In this document: piece by piece, positions 16,088 through 25,130 of the stretch
Layout: every line of letters starts with the position of its first letter
Numbering within the stretch: position 1 is the first letter of the stretch
From: Bacteroidaceae bacterium
Lineage (GTDB): Bacteria; Bacteroidota; Bacteroidia; Bacteroidales; Bacteroidaceae
Reading direction: 5' to 3'
Assembly: GCA_017503645.1 (NCBI GenBank)
Contig: JAFVSR010000075.1
Span: forward strand, 1-36,183
Length of the DNA: 36,183 nucleotides
The notes under the pieces: model-generated
Seen by the model: only the letters and a program-made list of their open reading frames with translations
What the model was told of the DNA's origin: nothing
Database searches by the model: none
Made by a program: the position numbers and the translations under genes

Positions 16088-17542
16088 ATGTCATCTACAT
16101 TAACTAAAAGCGTTAAATTGAGTGTTGCCACCCTTGCTATTATGAATGTGACTGCGGTGGTATCGCTGCGCGGCCTGCCCGCTGAGGCCGAGTATGGAGT
16201 GAGCTCGGCATTTTACTACCTGTTTGCAGCCCTTGTGTTTCTCATACCCACATCGTTTGTGGCTGCGGAGCTTGCAGCTATGTTCCAGGATAAACAAGGC
16301 GGTGTATTCCGCTGGGTGGGAGAGGCTTTTGGCAAGCGTATGGGATTCCTTGCCATATGGCTGCAATGGGTTGAGAGCACAATATGGTACCCCACGGTGC
16401 TTACATTCGGTGCGGTGTCGCTTGCGTTCATAGGCAGCAACGACACACAGGATATGTTGCTTGCATCCAACAAGTTATACACCCTCATTGTGGTGCTTGT
16501 AATCTATTGGGCTGCCACATATATTTCATTAAAAGGACTTGGCTGGGTGAGCAAGGTGGCAAAGATTGGCGGCCTTGTGGGCACTATAATTCCCGCCTTT
16601 CTGCTTATGGTGCTGGCTGTAATGTACCTGATGTCGGGCGGTGTGTCGCAGATGGATTTCGGCGGCAGCTTCTTCCCCGATATTACAAAACTGGATAACC
16701 TGGTGCTTGCATCGGGCATATTCCTCTTCTATGCCGGTATGGAGATGACGGGTATTCACGTAAAGGATATGAACAACCCTGCGAAGGAGTACCCCAAAGC
16801 AGTGTTTATGGGTGCCATCATTACGGTGCTGATATTTGTGCTGGGTACCTTCTCGCTTGGAATAATAATACCTCAAAAGGATATTAACCTCACACAGAGC
16901 CTGCTTGTGGGTTTTGACAACTATTTCAAATACATTCACGCATCGTGGTTGTCGCCCATCATAGCCATTGCACTGGCATTCGGCGTGCTTGCAGGCGTGC
17001 TTACCTGGGTGTCGGGCCCGTCGAAGGGTATTTTTGCAGTGGGAAAGGCCGGCTACCTGCCACCGTTTATGCAAAAGACCAATAAACTTGGGGTGCAGAA
17101 GAACATTCTGCTCATACAGGGAGGCGCCGTAACAATATTGAGCTTGCTGTTTGTGGTTATGCCATCGGTGCAGAGTTTTTACCAGATATTGTCGCAGTTG
17201 ACGGTGTTGCTATACCTTATTATGTATTTGATGATGTTTGCCGCCGCAATATATCTGCGCTACAGTATGAAGGATACTCCACGCCCCTTCCGTTTGGGTA
17301 GCAAGGGCAATTGCCTTATGTGGATAGTTTCGGGTGTGGGATTCCTGGGCAGCCTGTTGGCCTTTGTACTGAGCTTTATACCCCCGGCACAGATTTCCGT
17401 GGGCAGCAACGCCGTGTGGTACTCGGTGCTGGTGATTGGTTGCGTGGTGGTAGTGGTTGTACCTTTTATAATATATGCAATGCGCAAGCCCCATTGGGTG
17501 GACAAGGATTCGCAGTTCGAACCCTTCCACTACGACAAGTAG
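16088..17542 (+). CDS. APC-family amino acid permease, GadC-like antiporter
   Basis: This is an inner-membrane amino acid transporter of the APC superfamily with about 12 membrane helices over 484 residues. The N-terminus (LSVATLAIMNVTAVVSLRGLP, then EYGVSSAFYYLFAALVFLIP) resembles glutamate:GABA antiporters of the GadC group, as does YAGMEMTGIHVKDMNNPAKEYP near residue 220. No decarboxylase or glutaminase gene lies beside it, so the substrate pair is not settled; other glutamate/amino-acid antiporters of the same branch are possible. The C-terminus is short (HWVDKDSQFEPFHYDK), so a long pH-gating plug like that of E. coli GadC seems shortened. The stop codon lies in the shared terminator. 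Confidence 0.82.
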   Translation: MSSTLTKSVKLSVATLAIMNVTAVVSLRGLPAEAEYGVSSAFYYLFAALVFLIPTSFVAAELAAMFQDKQGGVFRWVGEAFGKRMGFLAIWLQWVESTIWYPTVLTFGAVSLAFIGSNDTQDMLLASNKLYTLIVVLVIYWAATYISLKGLGWVSKVAKIGGLVGTIIPAFLLMVLAVMYLMSGGVSQMDFGGSFFPDITKLDNLVLASGIFLFYAGMEMTGIHVKDMNNPAKEYPKAVFMGAIITVLIFVLGTFSLGIIIPQKDINLTQSLLVGFDNYFKYIHASWLSPIIAIALAFGVLAGVLTWVSGPSKGIFAVGKAGYLPPFMQKTNKLGVQKNILLIQGGAVTILSLLFVVMPSVQSFYQILSQLTVLLYLIMYLMMFAAAIYLRYSMKDTPRPFRLGSKGNCLMWIVSGVGFLGSLLAFVLSFIPPAQISVGSNAVWYSVLVIGCVVVVVVPFIIYAMRKPHWVDKDSQFEPFHYDK

Positions 17543-17580
17543 CATAATAAAAGCTCCCCGAGGGGAGCTTTTATTATGCT
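17541..17580. terminator. Perfect 19-bp bidirectional terminator
   Basis: Bases 17541-17559 and 17562-17580 are exact reverse complements around GA. The inner GCTCCCC/GGGGAGC is GC-rich and the outer part AT-rich, giving T-rich tails on both strands. The permease stop (17540-17542) and the ABC exporter stop (17574-17576) both fall at or in the stem. Confidence 0.9.
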
Positions 17581-19409
17581 AATGACTGCATATCATTCAG
17601 TTTCTTGTAATAACCATCCTTGGCAAGCAGTTCCTCGTGTTTGCCACGCTCAACAATGCGTCCCTCGTGAAGCACGCAAATTTCGTCGGCGTGCTTGATG
17701 GTGGAGAGGCGGTGGGCGATGGCGATGGTTGTACGGGTTTTCATAAGGTGCTCGAGGGCATCCTGTACCAGGCGCTCCGACTCGGTGTCGAGGGCCGAGG
17801 TGGCCTCATCGAGAATGAGCACGGGCGGATTCTTGAGAATGGCGCGGGCTATGCTCACGCGCTGACGCTGGCCTCCACTCAAACGACCGCCACGGTCGCC
17901 TATGTTGGTGTCGTAACCAAACTCGGTGGCCATAATGAAGTCGTGGGCATTGGCTATCTTCGCAGCCTCAACAACCTGCTCCATTGTGGCATTCTCGCAA
18001 CCGAATGCAATATTGTTGAAGAAGGTGTCGTTAAAGAGGATGGCCTCCTGGTTCACGTTACCTATGATGGCGCGCAGGTCCTGCACGCGGAAATCCTTTA
18101 TATTGACTCCATCGATGAGCACCTCGCCCTGCTGCACATCGTGGTAGCGGGGAATCAAATCGACAAGGGTTGATTTACCCGAGCCCGACTGTCCAACAAG
18201 GGCTATTGTCTTGCCTTTGGGAATCTCGAGGCTCACGTTGTGGAGCACCTCGCGTGTGTCGTAGCTGAAGGAGATATTCTTGAGTTCTATTTTCTCCTTG
18301 AGGGTTTCTATTTTTGCAGGGTTGGCAGGTTCCTTTATAGGATTCTCGGCATTCATAATCTTGTCGATGCGCTCAAGCGATGCAAGACCACGAGGGATGT
18401 TGTAGCCCGCCTTTGAGAACTCTTTCAACGGGTTTATGATGCTATATAGAATTACCATATAGAAGATGAATGTGGGGGCATCGATGCGCGACGACTCGTT
18501 GAGAATGAGCAAACCACCAAACCACAGCACAAACACAATGAGCACGGTACCCAGGAACTCGCTCATAGGATGGGCAAGCGCCTGACGGGTAGATACCTTG
18601 CAGGCAGCATCGCGCACACCTTTGCTGGTGTTGGTGAAGCGGCGCTTCATCTGCTCCTCGGCAATGAATGCCTTGATGATGCGCAGGCCGCCCAAGCTCT
18701 CCTCCAATTGCGACATTACGTTGCTCCAGCGCTCCTGGACCTCAAGAGAGCGGCGTTTCAGGCGCTTACCCACACGGCCCATAATCCAGCCCATTCCGGG
18801 GAGGACAAGGATGGTGAAGAGGGTGAGCTCCCAGCTTGTCATAAGCAGCGCTGCAAAATAGAGGATTATGAGGATGGGATTCTTCATAAGAAGGTCGAGC
18901 GAACTGGTTATAGAGTTCTCCACCTCGTTCACGTCGCCACTCATACGGGCTATTATATCGCCCTTACGCTCTTGTGAGAAGAATGCGAGCGGAAGGCTCA
19001 TAATCTTTGAATAGAGCATTACACGGATATCGTGCACCACGCCAGTGCGCAGGGGTATCATCACGGCCGACGATGCAAAATAACAGCTTGTTTTCACAAG
19101 TGTCATCACAATAAACGCAACGCCTATCACCAAAAGGGTTATCATAGCACCCTTAACGGCTATCATCTGTGTTATATAGTAGTAGAAATTGTTCACAGCC
19201 ACATCCTTGATGCCGGCGCTACCCCACTCCATATACTCATACACCACATCGTGGGCACCTGTCTGAAACAAGATATCCAGAATGGGAATAAGGAGAGTGA
19301 AAGAGAAGATATTACTAATTGCCGACAAGATGTTGAGAATAATCGCCAAACCCACATATTTTTTATAGGGCATCACAAAGCGACGCATCATACTAAAGAA
19401 TTCCTTCAT
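17574..19409 (-). CDS. MsbA-like ABC exporter (membrane domain fused to ATPase)
   Basis: This 611-residue half-transporter has six predicted membrane helices in the first 330 residues and a nucleotide-binding domain after about 370. Walker A GQSGSGKST is at 406-414, the Q-loop in NVNQEAILF, signature LSGGQ at about 510-514, Walker B VLILDEATSALD near 530 and the switch histidine in AHRLST near 566. All are intact, so it should work as a homodimer. MsbA-type proteins flip lipid A-core across the inner membrane. The sequence fits that group, but drug or peptide exporters of the same family cannot be excluded. A likely promoter lies just upstream, so it is probably transcribed separately from the antiporter gene 84 bases upstream. 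Confidence 0.88.
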   Translation of the reverse strand: MKEFFSMMRRFVMPYKKYVGLAIILNILSAISNIFSFTLLIPILDILFQTGAHDVVYEYMEWGSAGIKDVAVNNFYYYITQMIAVKGAMITLLVIGVAFIVMTLVKTSCYFASSAVMIPLRTGVVHDIRVMLYSKIMSLPLAFFSQERKGDIIARMSGDVNEVENSITSSLDLLMKNPILIILYFAALLMTSWELTLFTILVLPGMGWIMGRVGKRLKRRSLEVQERWSNVMSQLEESLGGLRIIKAFIAEEQMKRRFTNTSKGVRDAACKVSTRQALAHPMSEFLGTVLIVFVLWFGGLLILNESSRIDAPTFIFYMVILYSIINPLKEFSKAGYNIPRGLASLERIDKIMNAENPIKEPANPAKIETLKEKIELKNISFSYDTREVLHNVSLEIPKGKTIALVGQSGSGKSTLVDLIPRYHDVQQGEVLIDGVNIKDFRVQDLRAIIGNVNQEAILFNDTFFNNIAFGCENATMEQVVEAAKIANAHDFIMATEFGYDTNIGDRGGRLSGGQRQRVSIARAILKNPPVLILDEATSALDTESERLVQDALEHLMKTRTTIAIAHRLSTIKHADEICVLHEGRIVERGKHEELLAKDGYYKKLNDMQSLA

Positions 19410-19433
19410 AGTAACCGGTTTTTATCTGTTATG

Positions 19434-19463
19434 CAAAAATAGCCAAAATCTTTGTTGTTGAAA
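19434..19463 (-). promoter_or_regulatory. Putative promoter of the ABC exporter gene
   Basis: On the minus strand TATTTTTG (19441-19434) matches the -7 consensus TAnnTTTG, and TTTC (19463-19460) stands 18 bases upstream in the -33 position. The box is 24 bases before the ATG at 19409, giving a very short leader. Confidence 0.45.
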
Positions 19464-19493
19464 ACATTTATAACTTAAATAGTGAAAAGCACA

Positions 19494-21521
19494 TCAAACA
19501 AGGTCGCCATCCACGGTGTAGCCGTTGGGGTAGATAAGCAGCACACTTGTTTCGCGGTAGTCGCGCTGCAGCTGCACAAAAACGTGGTCGAGCGAGGGAC
19601 GGAACGAGATGGAGCCACGACGGGCGCTCACAATGATGAGCAGGTGGTCGTCGGCTATGATGCTCGACAGGCGCTTGAGGTCGTTGCCTCCGTCGGTTTC
19701 GCAGTACTCGCAGTTTATGGGAACGGCATCGTGTTTCAACTTGTTTTTTATATGAGCCATTGTATCTATGTGCCCGTGGTATATTATCTTGCAACCCAGG
19801 CCCACAGCCATACGGGCGGTCTCCTCTACCCAATGATGGAAACCGGCCTCAAATTCAGCCTTGGCGGGGAAGGTTATGTGTATGCAGCGTATTGTGTTGA
19901 GCGGTATGTTTATGCGCGCCATTATTATCTGGGTGTTTATACCGTTGAGCAACTCGGGCAGCACCCCGCCGAGGAAGGTGTCGTTGGCAGTCTCTTTCTG
20001 GTGGAATCCCACTATGAGCTCGCGGTAATAGTTCTCCTTCATCTCGTGGATGATACCATAGGAGAGGTTGGTTGTGAGGCGCACTTTGGTGAGCAGCGGC
20101 ACACTCACCGAGGCTGCTATGTCGGCTGCCTTGTCGAGCACCTTCTGCGCACGCTCGCGCATCTTCTCATCTTCGTCGAGCACCACATTCACGGCCGAGA
20201 GGGGCACTTTGGAATCCTCTTTGCGCAGCAGCAAGGCCAGGTCCATAAGCCTGTCTACCATATTGGGGTTGGCCAGCGCAAGCAACATCTTCTTCGATGT
20301 GTTTGCCGGCTTGTCGGTAACCTCGCCCGAGAGTGCTATGCGGCGTGCCGTGCGATCGGTTACTATGGAGCTCACAATGCAGGTGACAAGAATGAGCAGA
20401 ATGGTGCCGTTGAGCACATCGTCATTGAGCAGATGCGAGCCATCGGGCAAAATTATCTTGTGGCCCACAATGGCTGCTGCAAGCGTTGCTGCCGCCTGCG
20501 ACGTGCTTAAGCCGAACATAAGGTACTGTTCGTGGTTGGACATCTTATATGCACGTGCAGTAATCCACGATGCTATGGCCTTGCCCGTGAGGGCTGTGAG
20601 AATCATCACGGCCGCCACAAACAGGGCGCTGAAATTGCCGAATAGAACGTGTAGATTTATCATCATACCCACACCGATGAGGAAATATGGGATGAAGATG
20701 GCGTTGCCCACGAAATCGATGCGGCGCATAAGGGGCGAGGTGTGCGGTATAAGACGGTTGAGCACAAGACCGGTGATGAAGGCCCCCAAAATGCCCTCCA
20801 TACCCGCAATTTCCATAAGGCCGGCACCCAAAAAGAGGAGCGCCATCACAAAGATGTATTGTATGACACCGTCGTTGTATTTCTTGAAGAAATAGCGTGC
20901 CACACGCGGGAACACAAATATTATGAATGCGGTGATTGCCACAAGTTTAATCATAAGCAACACAAAGAACCACACATCGGAGTTGCCGGTGAACATACCG
21001 CTTACAACCGCCAGCACAAAAAGGGTGAGCGTGTCGGTAATCATAGTGCCGCCTACCACAAAATTCACACAACGCAGGCGTGAAAGGCCATAACGGGCCA
21101 CTATGGGATAGGAAAGCAACGTATATGATGCGTACATACTTGCAAGCAGAACCGATGTTATGAGGCCGTATTCGAGAATCACCATATTGGAGAATAATCC
21201 CAATATTATGGGCAGGGCAAACACCGAAAGGCCAAGCAGCACAGCACCGCCCTTGGCCTGCCTCATCTCCTGCAGGTTTATTTCAAGGCTGGCAAGGAAC
21301 ATTATGTAATAGAGCCCCACCTTGCCAAAGAGTTCGAAACTGTCGTCGCGGGCAAGGATGTTAAGGCCATTGGGGCCCACAAGAAGACCGGCCAGAATCA
21401 TACCGATGATATGCGGCAGGCGCAGCTTGTTAAAGAGAAGCGGCGCAAACAATATTATACATAGAACACCTAAGAATATCCAGGTGGGATCGGTTACGGG
21501 AAACAGTGCTTGCCAATTCAT
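19494..21521 (-). CDS. Kef-type cation:proton antiporter
   Basis: This 675-residue inner-membrane protein has a monovalent cation:proton antiporter-2 (CPA2) domain with about 12 membrane helices (residues 15-400). It includes RLPHIIGMILAGLLVGPNGLNIL near the start and a GAFITGLVLNRLIP segment in the core. The hydrophilic C-terminal half (about 420-675) looks like universal-stress-protein-like repeats rather than the TrkA-N domain of classical KefB/C: I see no clear GxGxxG Rossmann motif. It likely exchanges Na+ or K+ for protons, contributing to ion and pH balance. It starts 21 bases after the DUF3078 gene, so the two are probably co-transcribed. Confidence 0.87.
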   Translation of the reverse strand: MNWQALFPVTDPTWIFLGVLCIILFAPLLFNKLRLPHIIGMILAGLLVGPNGLNILARDDSFELFGKVGLYYIMFLASLEINLQEMRQAKGGAVLLGLSVFALPIILGLFSNMVILEYGLITSVLLASMYASYTLLSYPIVARYGLSRLRCVNFVVGGTMITDTLTLFVLAVVSGMFTGNSDVWFFVLLMIKLVAITAFIIFVFPRVARYFFKKYNDGVIQYIFVMALLFLGAGLMEIAGMEGILGAFITGLVLNRLIPHTSPLMRRIDFVGNAIFIPYFLIGVGMMINLHVLFGNFSALFVAAVMILTALTGKAIASWITARAYKMSNHEQYLMFGLSTSQAAATLAAAIVGHKIILPDGSHLLNDDVLNGTILLILVTCIVSSIVTDRTARRIALSGEVTDKPANTSKKMLLALANPNMVDRLMDLALLLRKEDSKVPLSAVNVVLDEDEKMRERAQKVLDKAADIAASVSVPLLTKVRLTTNLSYGIIHEMKENYYRELIVGFHQKETANDTFLGGVLPELLNGINTQIIMARINIPLNTIRCIHITFPAKAEFEAGFHHWVEETARMAVGLGCKIIYHGHIDTMAHIKNKLKHDAVPINCEYCETDGGNDLKRLSSIIADDHLLIIVSARRGSISFRPSLDHVFVQLQRDYRETSVLLIYPNGYTVDGDLV

Positions 21522-21542
21522 AAAAACAGATTTTATGCTAAA

Positions 21543-22835
21543 TTACCAGGAATAGGTGAAGCCAAGTGTCATATACTCCTTCAACTGCAGATATCCATAC
21601 TTATCGTCCTTGAGCCCGGGCGAGCTGTCATCGAAGCGGGTGTTTACAAGCATAGAAACCGAGAAATAACGATTTAGCTTCACATCGAACTTATTCTCCC
21701 AAGAGAAGAAGGAGCGGGCATAGTTGGTATAGAATTCGGCACGCGACCACCAATTAAGGATATTAAAGAAGGTGGCTCGTGGCACCTCAACCACCAACTG
21801 GGTACCAAAGTCTTCTCTGTGGTGGCGAGTGTTTCTTATACCATATCGGGTTACAAGGTGGTCGTATCGCACAAACCTATAATTATAGGCCGACAGCGGA
21901 GCAAGGAAGATGGTGAGAGAGAGGTTCTTCCAGGTTGGTTTGTAGTTGATACCCACCGAGAACGTGGCATCGAAAGGAGCCATAAATTTCGACACGAAAT
22001 CGTAGCTGTTTGTGGGATAGTTGGGCAATGACTGCGTTTCGAGTTTGCTTTTTGCAGTAAGGTCGAGTTTGTTGACCAACTTGTAACCAAGGGTAGATTC
22101 CAGACGCAATTTATCGTTGTTGGTTTTGAAACTGTGCAATGTATCACCTTCAACAGTGGTAAAACCCAACTGTGCATCGAATTTATTGGTAAAGGTAATC
22201 CTATCCTTATCGTCGTAATTAAAATTGAAAACAAGGATGGCCAACATAGTACGGGAGTTATCGCCACCCTGTGACCAGTTGCGCGACACATAGTTTTGCG
22301 TGAATTTCAAATCGAAAGAGCCCGATGTGCGCCAATAAGACGGCTTTTTAACGGTTGTTTTAAGACCGCCGGTGACGCTTTCCGGTATATCGGCTATGGG
22401 GTTGTTGTCAAACTGTATTTTTGACACTTTGTCAATACTCTCCATTGCCGGCACTGAGGTTTCGTCGCGCAAGCGGTCCTCGGTTACACGTATCTTGCTC
22501 GGGTATTTGCGATATATCTCAAGCAGCACCTTGTCTATCACAGCCGAACGCTTTTCGTCGTGCAGCAAGCCGTTGTTGCCGCTTATGGAATCGACACCGA
22601 AGCCGCTGTTGAATGCTCTGTTCACAACCGAATTGTAAAGAACAGGCGTTGTCAGCAACTTTATATAGACAGGGTTGGCGCTCACCTCGCTACTATCCAC
22701 AGCACTCACAAACATTGTATCACACACAAGTGAATCTATTTTTGCACTGAAGTAGTCGGCCACGCTGCCATTGGTTTGCGCCACAGCGGCAAACGACACG
22801 CACACAGCCCATAATAAAAGTATCTGTTTTTTCAT
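21543..22835 (-). CDS. DUF3078 outer-membrane-associated protein
   Basis: The 430-residue product begins MKKQILLLWAVCVSFAAVAQ, a signal peptide; upstream in-frame codons to 22973 translate intergenic sequence and are not used. After a helical N-terminal part, the C-terminal 250 residues alternate hydrophobic and polar residues with many aromatic positions, as in a beta-barrel. Segments such as SGSFDLKFTQNYVSRNWSQGGDN and the final YLQLKEYMTLGFTYSW, ending in an aromatic residue, are typical of Bacteroidota DUF3078 proteins. Its function is unknown. The location is most likely the outer membrane. It is divergent from yidC and leads the antiporter gene. Confidence 0.85.
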   Translation of the reverse strand: MKKQILLLWAVCVSFAAVAQTNGSVADYFSAKIDSLVCDTMFVSAVDSSEVSANPVYIKLLTTPVLYNSVVNRAFNSGFGVDSISGNNGLLHDEKRSAVIDKVLLEIYRKYPSKIRVTEDRLRDETSVPAMESIDKVSKIQFDNNPIADIPESVTGGLKTTVKKPSYWRTSGSFDLKFTQNYVSRNWSQGGDNSRTMLAILVFNFNYDDKDRITFTNKFDAQLGFTTVEGDTLHSFKTNNDKLRLESTLGYKLVNKLDLTAKSKLETQSLPNYPTNSYDFVSKFMAPFDATFSVGINYKPTWKNLSLTIFLAPLSAYNYRFVRYDHLVTRYGIRNTRHHREDFGTQLVVEVPRATFFNILNWWSRAEFYTNYARSFFSWENKFDVKLNRYFSVSMLVNTRFDDSSPGLKDDKYGYLQLKEYMTLGFTYSW

Positions 22836-22898
22836 CGTAATTTGTGTTTTCGTAATAAAAAGGCGGCAGCAGATGCCCTGCACCCTGTTTTTAATTTG

Positions 22899-22906
22899 CA
22901 AAGGTA
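22899..22906 (-). promoter_or_regulatory. Putative -7 box for the DUF3078 gene
   Basis: The minus strand reads TACCTTTG, an exact TAnnTTTG match, 64 bases before the ATG at 22835. I do not find a TTTG -33 element at standard spacing. Confidence 0.4.
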
Positions 22907-23021
22907 ATATTTTTCCCGCACTTATCTCTATAAATTTTATATTATAAATTAAAATATAGCATAAAACGAACATTTAAGTAAATTTACAAAACAAAGCAGG
23001 CGTAAATACTTTTATTTTTGC

Positions 23022-23029
23022 TATCTTTG
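23022..23029 (+). promoter_or_regulatory. Putative -7 box for yidC
   Basis: TATCTTTG is an exact -7 match and is followed at once by the first copy of the 34-bp block. No clear -33 element is visible. The aligned position before the second copy reads CATCATTG, a degraded version, so only the first copy should carry a promoter. Confidence 0.45.
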
Positions 23030-23060
23030 CACTTCGTGCGAAAATGAATGGCACTCGCAG
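23027..23060 (+). repeat. 34-bp duplicated block upstream of yidC, copy 1
   Basis: The block matches 23108-23141 at 30 of 34 positions, offset 81. It includes a GCAC...GTGC mini-hairpin (23029-23039) and GGCACTCGCAG. It lies directly after the putative -7 box, so it would form the start of the yidC transcript. Confidence 0.65.
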
Positions 23061-23107
23061 TGAAATATTGAAACAAGTTTCACATATCTCGCTCGTTGTT
23101 GCCATCA

Positions 23108-23141
23108 TTGCACCTTGTGCGAAAATGGACGGCACTCGCAG
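23108..23141 (+). repeat. 34-bp duplicated block upstream of yidC, copy 2
   Basis: This is the second copy, 39 bases before the yidC ATG. The GCAC/GTGC mini-hairpin is kept although its loop has changed (TTC to CTT), so the stem is conserved. The intervening 47 bases include the palindrome GAAACAAGTTTC. Confidence 0.65.
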
Positions 23142-23179
23142 CACCACTTTATTTAACAAAGAAACAGAAACAACCAATT

Positions 23180-25111
23180 ATGGATAAAAACAGTATTACA
23201 GGATTTGCACTTATCGGATTGCTCTTTGTAGCATTCTTCTATTTCAACCGCCCCAACCCCGAACAGGCACAGGCGCAGCAGCGTTATCAGGATTCAATAG
23301 CAGCTATACAAAAAGCCGACGAAGCCGCCAGGCAGCAGATTATGGAGGCCGAAGAGGCTGCAATAGAGGAGCAGAAAAGCGACAGCTCGTCATTCTTCTT
23401 TAACGTGCTCAACGGCACCGACGAGAAGGTCACACTTGCCAACAACAAGGTGAGAATAAACATATCCACCCTGGGAGCAAGAATAACAGATGCCACCATA
23501 TTCGAGTACAAAGACCAACAGGGCAACGACCTCACCCTCTTTGATGCGGGTGACAACATCGTTTACACCGACAACAGAGGCCGAGAACAGAAGGTGGAGA
23601 ACCAGATGTATTTCACATTCGACGGCAAGGAGAGCAACATAGACACCAACATACTCTATTTCACTCCGCGCGAAAAGAGCGACAGCAGCGTGGTGATGCG
23701 CCTTGCTTTTGCGCAGGACAAATACATTGATTTCGCCTACCGCCTGCTGCCCGACAGCTATATGGTGAACCTCACCATCGATGCCCACAATATGCAGGGA
23801 TTCTTCCCAAGCTCCACACGCAAGATGGGTATCTGCTGGGAGCAACTTTTGCGCCAGCAGGAGAAGGGTTACAGATTTGAGCAGCAGTACTCTACCGTAA
23901 CATACAAGATAGCCGACGACGACACCGACTACCTGAGCGAAATGAAGAATGACGAGGAGACGCTTACCGAGCCCATCGACTGGGTTGCGTTCAAGAACCA
24001 GTTCTTCAGTTGCATAATGATTGCCGGCGAGCAGTTCAACGACGTGTTCCTGGAGTCGGACACCATTGACGAGGGCAAGGGCCTTTTGAAGGATTGCTAC
24101 GCACAGATGCACACCCCCTTCGACCCCACAGGCAAGGTGGCAACCGACATTCAGTTCTACTTTGGCCCCAACAAATACAGCGACCTTGTTGCAAGCAACA
24201 AACTTGCCATAAACAACGACAAGGACCTGGAGTTGCAGAAGCTCATCTATTTCGGCTGGCCCATTGTGCGCTGGATAAACCGTTTCTTCATCCTCTACCT
24301 GTTCGACTGGCTCAACAGTTGGGGGCTCAATATGGGAATTGTATTGCTGCTGCTTACGCTCATAGTGAAAGCCATTGTATATCCCTTTACATATAAATCG
24401 TACATTTCATCGGCCAAAATGCGTGCTTTGAAACCATATATCGACGAGATAAATGCCAAATACACCAAAGCCGAGGATGCGCTGAAGAAACAGCAGGAGA
24501 TAATGGGCCTCTACAGCAAGTATGGCGCAAGCCCTATGGGCGGCTGCCTGCCTATGCTCATACAGATGCCTGTGTTCATCGCTATGTTCAACTTTGTGCC
24601 TAACGCCATAGAGCTGCGTCAAGAGAGTTTTCTGTGGGCACACGACCTCTCCTCGTTCGATGCACTCATTCAGTGGAACACATCGATATGGCCCATAGGC
24701 AACCACATAAGCATTTTCTGCTTGCTCTTCTGCGTGACACAGATTATCAACACCTATTACACATCGAAGATGCAGCCCTCGATGGGAGGCTCACCCGAGC
24801 AGGAGCAACAGGCCAAGATTATGCGTTGGATGATGTACCTTATGCCCATTATGTTCTTCTTCATCTTCAACGACTACTCATCGGGCCTCAACTACTATTA
24901 CTTTATATCAACGCTCATAAGTGTGTTCATTTTCATTTACTTAAGAAGAACGGTGAACGAGCAGGAATTGCTGCGTAAAATGGAGGCATACAACGAAAAG
25001 AACAAGAACAACCCCAACAAGCGCAATAACCTTATGGCGCGCCTGGAGGCACTCCAGGAGCAACAGCAGAAGATGTTGGAGGAGCAGCAAAGACGTAGAA
25101 ACAAAAAATAA
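23180..25111 (+). CDS. yidC: Membrane protein insertase YidC
   Basis: YidC inserts and folds inner-membrane proteins, alone or with SecYEG. The ATG at 23180 (MDKNSITGFALIGLLFVAFFYFN) gives 643 residues with the first membrane helix in place; the longer frame from 23096 would translate the repeat block and is rejected. After the helix comes an Ala/Gln/Glu-rich linker and the periplasmic beta-sandwich (about 60-370) of Gram-negative YidC. The conserved 60-kDa insertase core (about 380-600) includes YKSYISSAKMRALKPYIDEI and GCLPMLIQMPVFIAMF. The C-terminal tail is basic, coiled-coil-like and Gln-rich. A small unknown gene follows after 19 bases. Confidence 0.96.
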   Translation: MDKNSITGFALIGLLFVAFFYFNRPNPEQAQAQQRYQDSIAAIQKADEAARQQIMEAEEAAIEEQKSDSSSFFFNVLNGTDEKVTLANNKVRINISTLGARITDATIFEYKDQQGNDLTLFDAGDNIVYTDNRGREQKVENQMYFTFDGKESNIDTNILYFTPREKSDSSVVMRLAFAQDKYIDFAYRLLPDSYMVNLTIDAHNMQGFFPSSTRKMGICWEQLLRQQEKGYRFEQQYSTVTYKIADDDTDYLSEMKNDEETLTEPIDWVAFKNQFFSCIMIAGEQFNDVFLESDTIDEGKGLLKDCYAQMHTPFDPTGKVATDIQFYFGPNKYSDLVASNKLAINNDKDLELQKLIYFGWPIVRWINRFFILYLFDWLNSWGLNMGIVLLLLTLIVKAIVYPFTYKSYISSAKMRALKPYIDEINAKYTKAEDALKKQQEIMGLYSKYGASPMGGCLPMLIQMPVFIAMFNFVPNAIELRQESFLWAHDLSSFDALIQWNTSIWPIGNHISIFCLLFCVTQIINTYYTSKMQPSMGGSPEQEQQAKIMRWMMYLMPIMFFFIFNDYSSGLNYYYFISTLISVFIFIYLRRTVNEQELLRKMEAYNEKNKNNPNKRNNLMARLEALQEQQQKMLEEQQRRRNKK

Positions 25112-25130
25112 TATATTATACTGTTAAGAT

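Larger units (their letters stand above)
22836..23179. other. Divergent DUF3078-yidC intergenic region
   Basis: These 344 bases hold a minus-strand -7 box (22899-22906), a plus-strand -7 box (23022-23029) and a 34-bp block duplicated 81 bases apart (23027-23060 and 23108-23141). Open frames here only translate the repeated block in both directions, so I call no gene. No gene is found upstream of yidC on the same strand. Confidence 0.55.

Noticed and set aside
22974-23177. Small minus-strand frame across the yidC upstream repeat
   Set aside because: It simply translates both copies of the 34-bp block, so it shows an internal protein repeat by construction.
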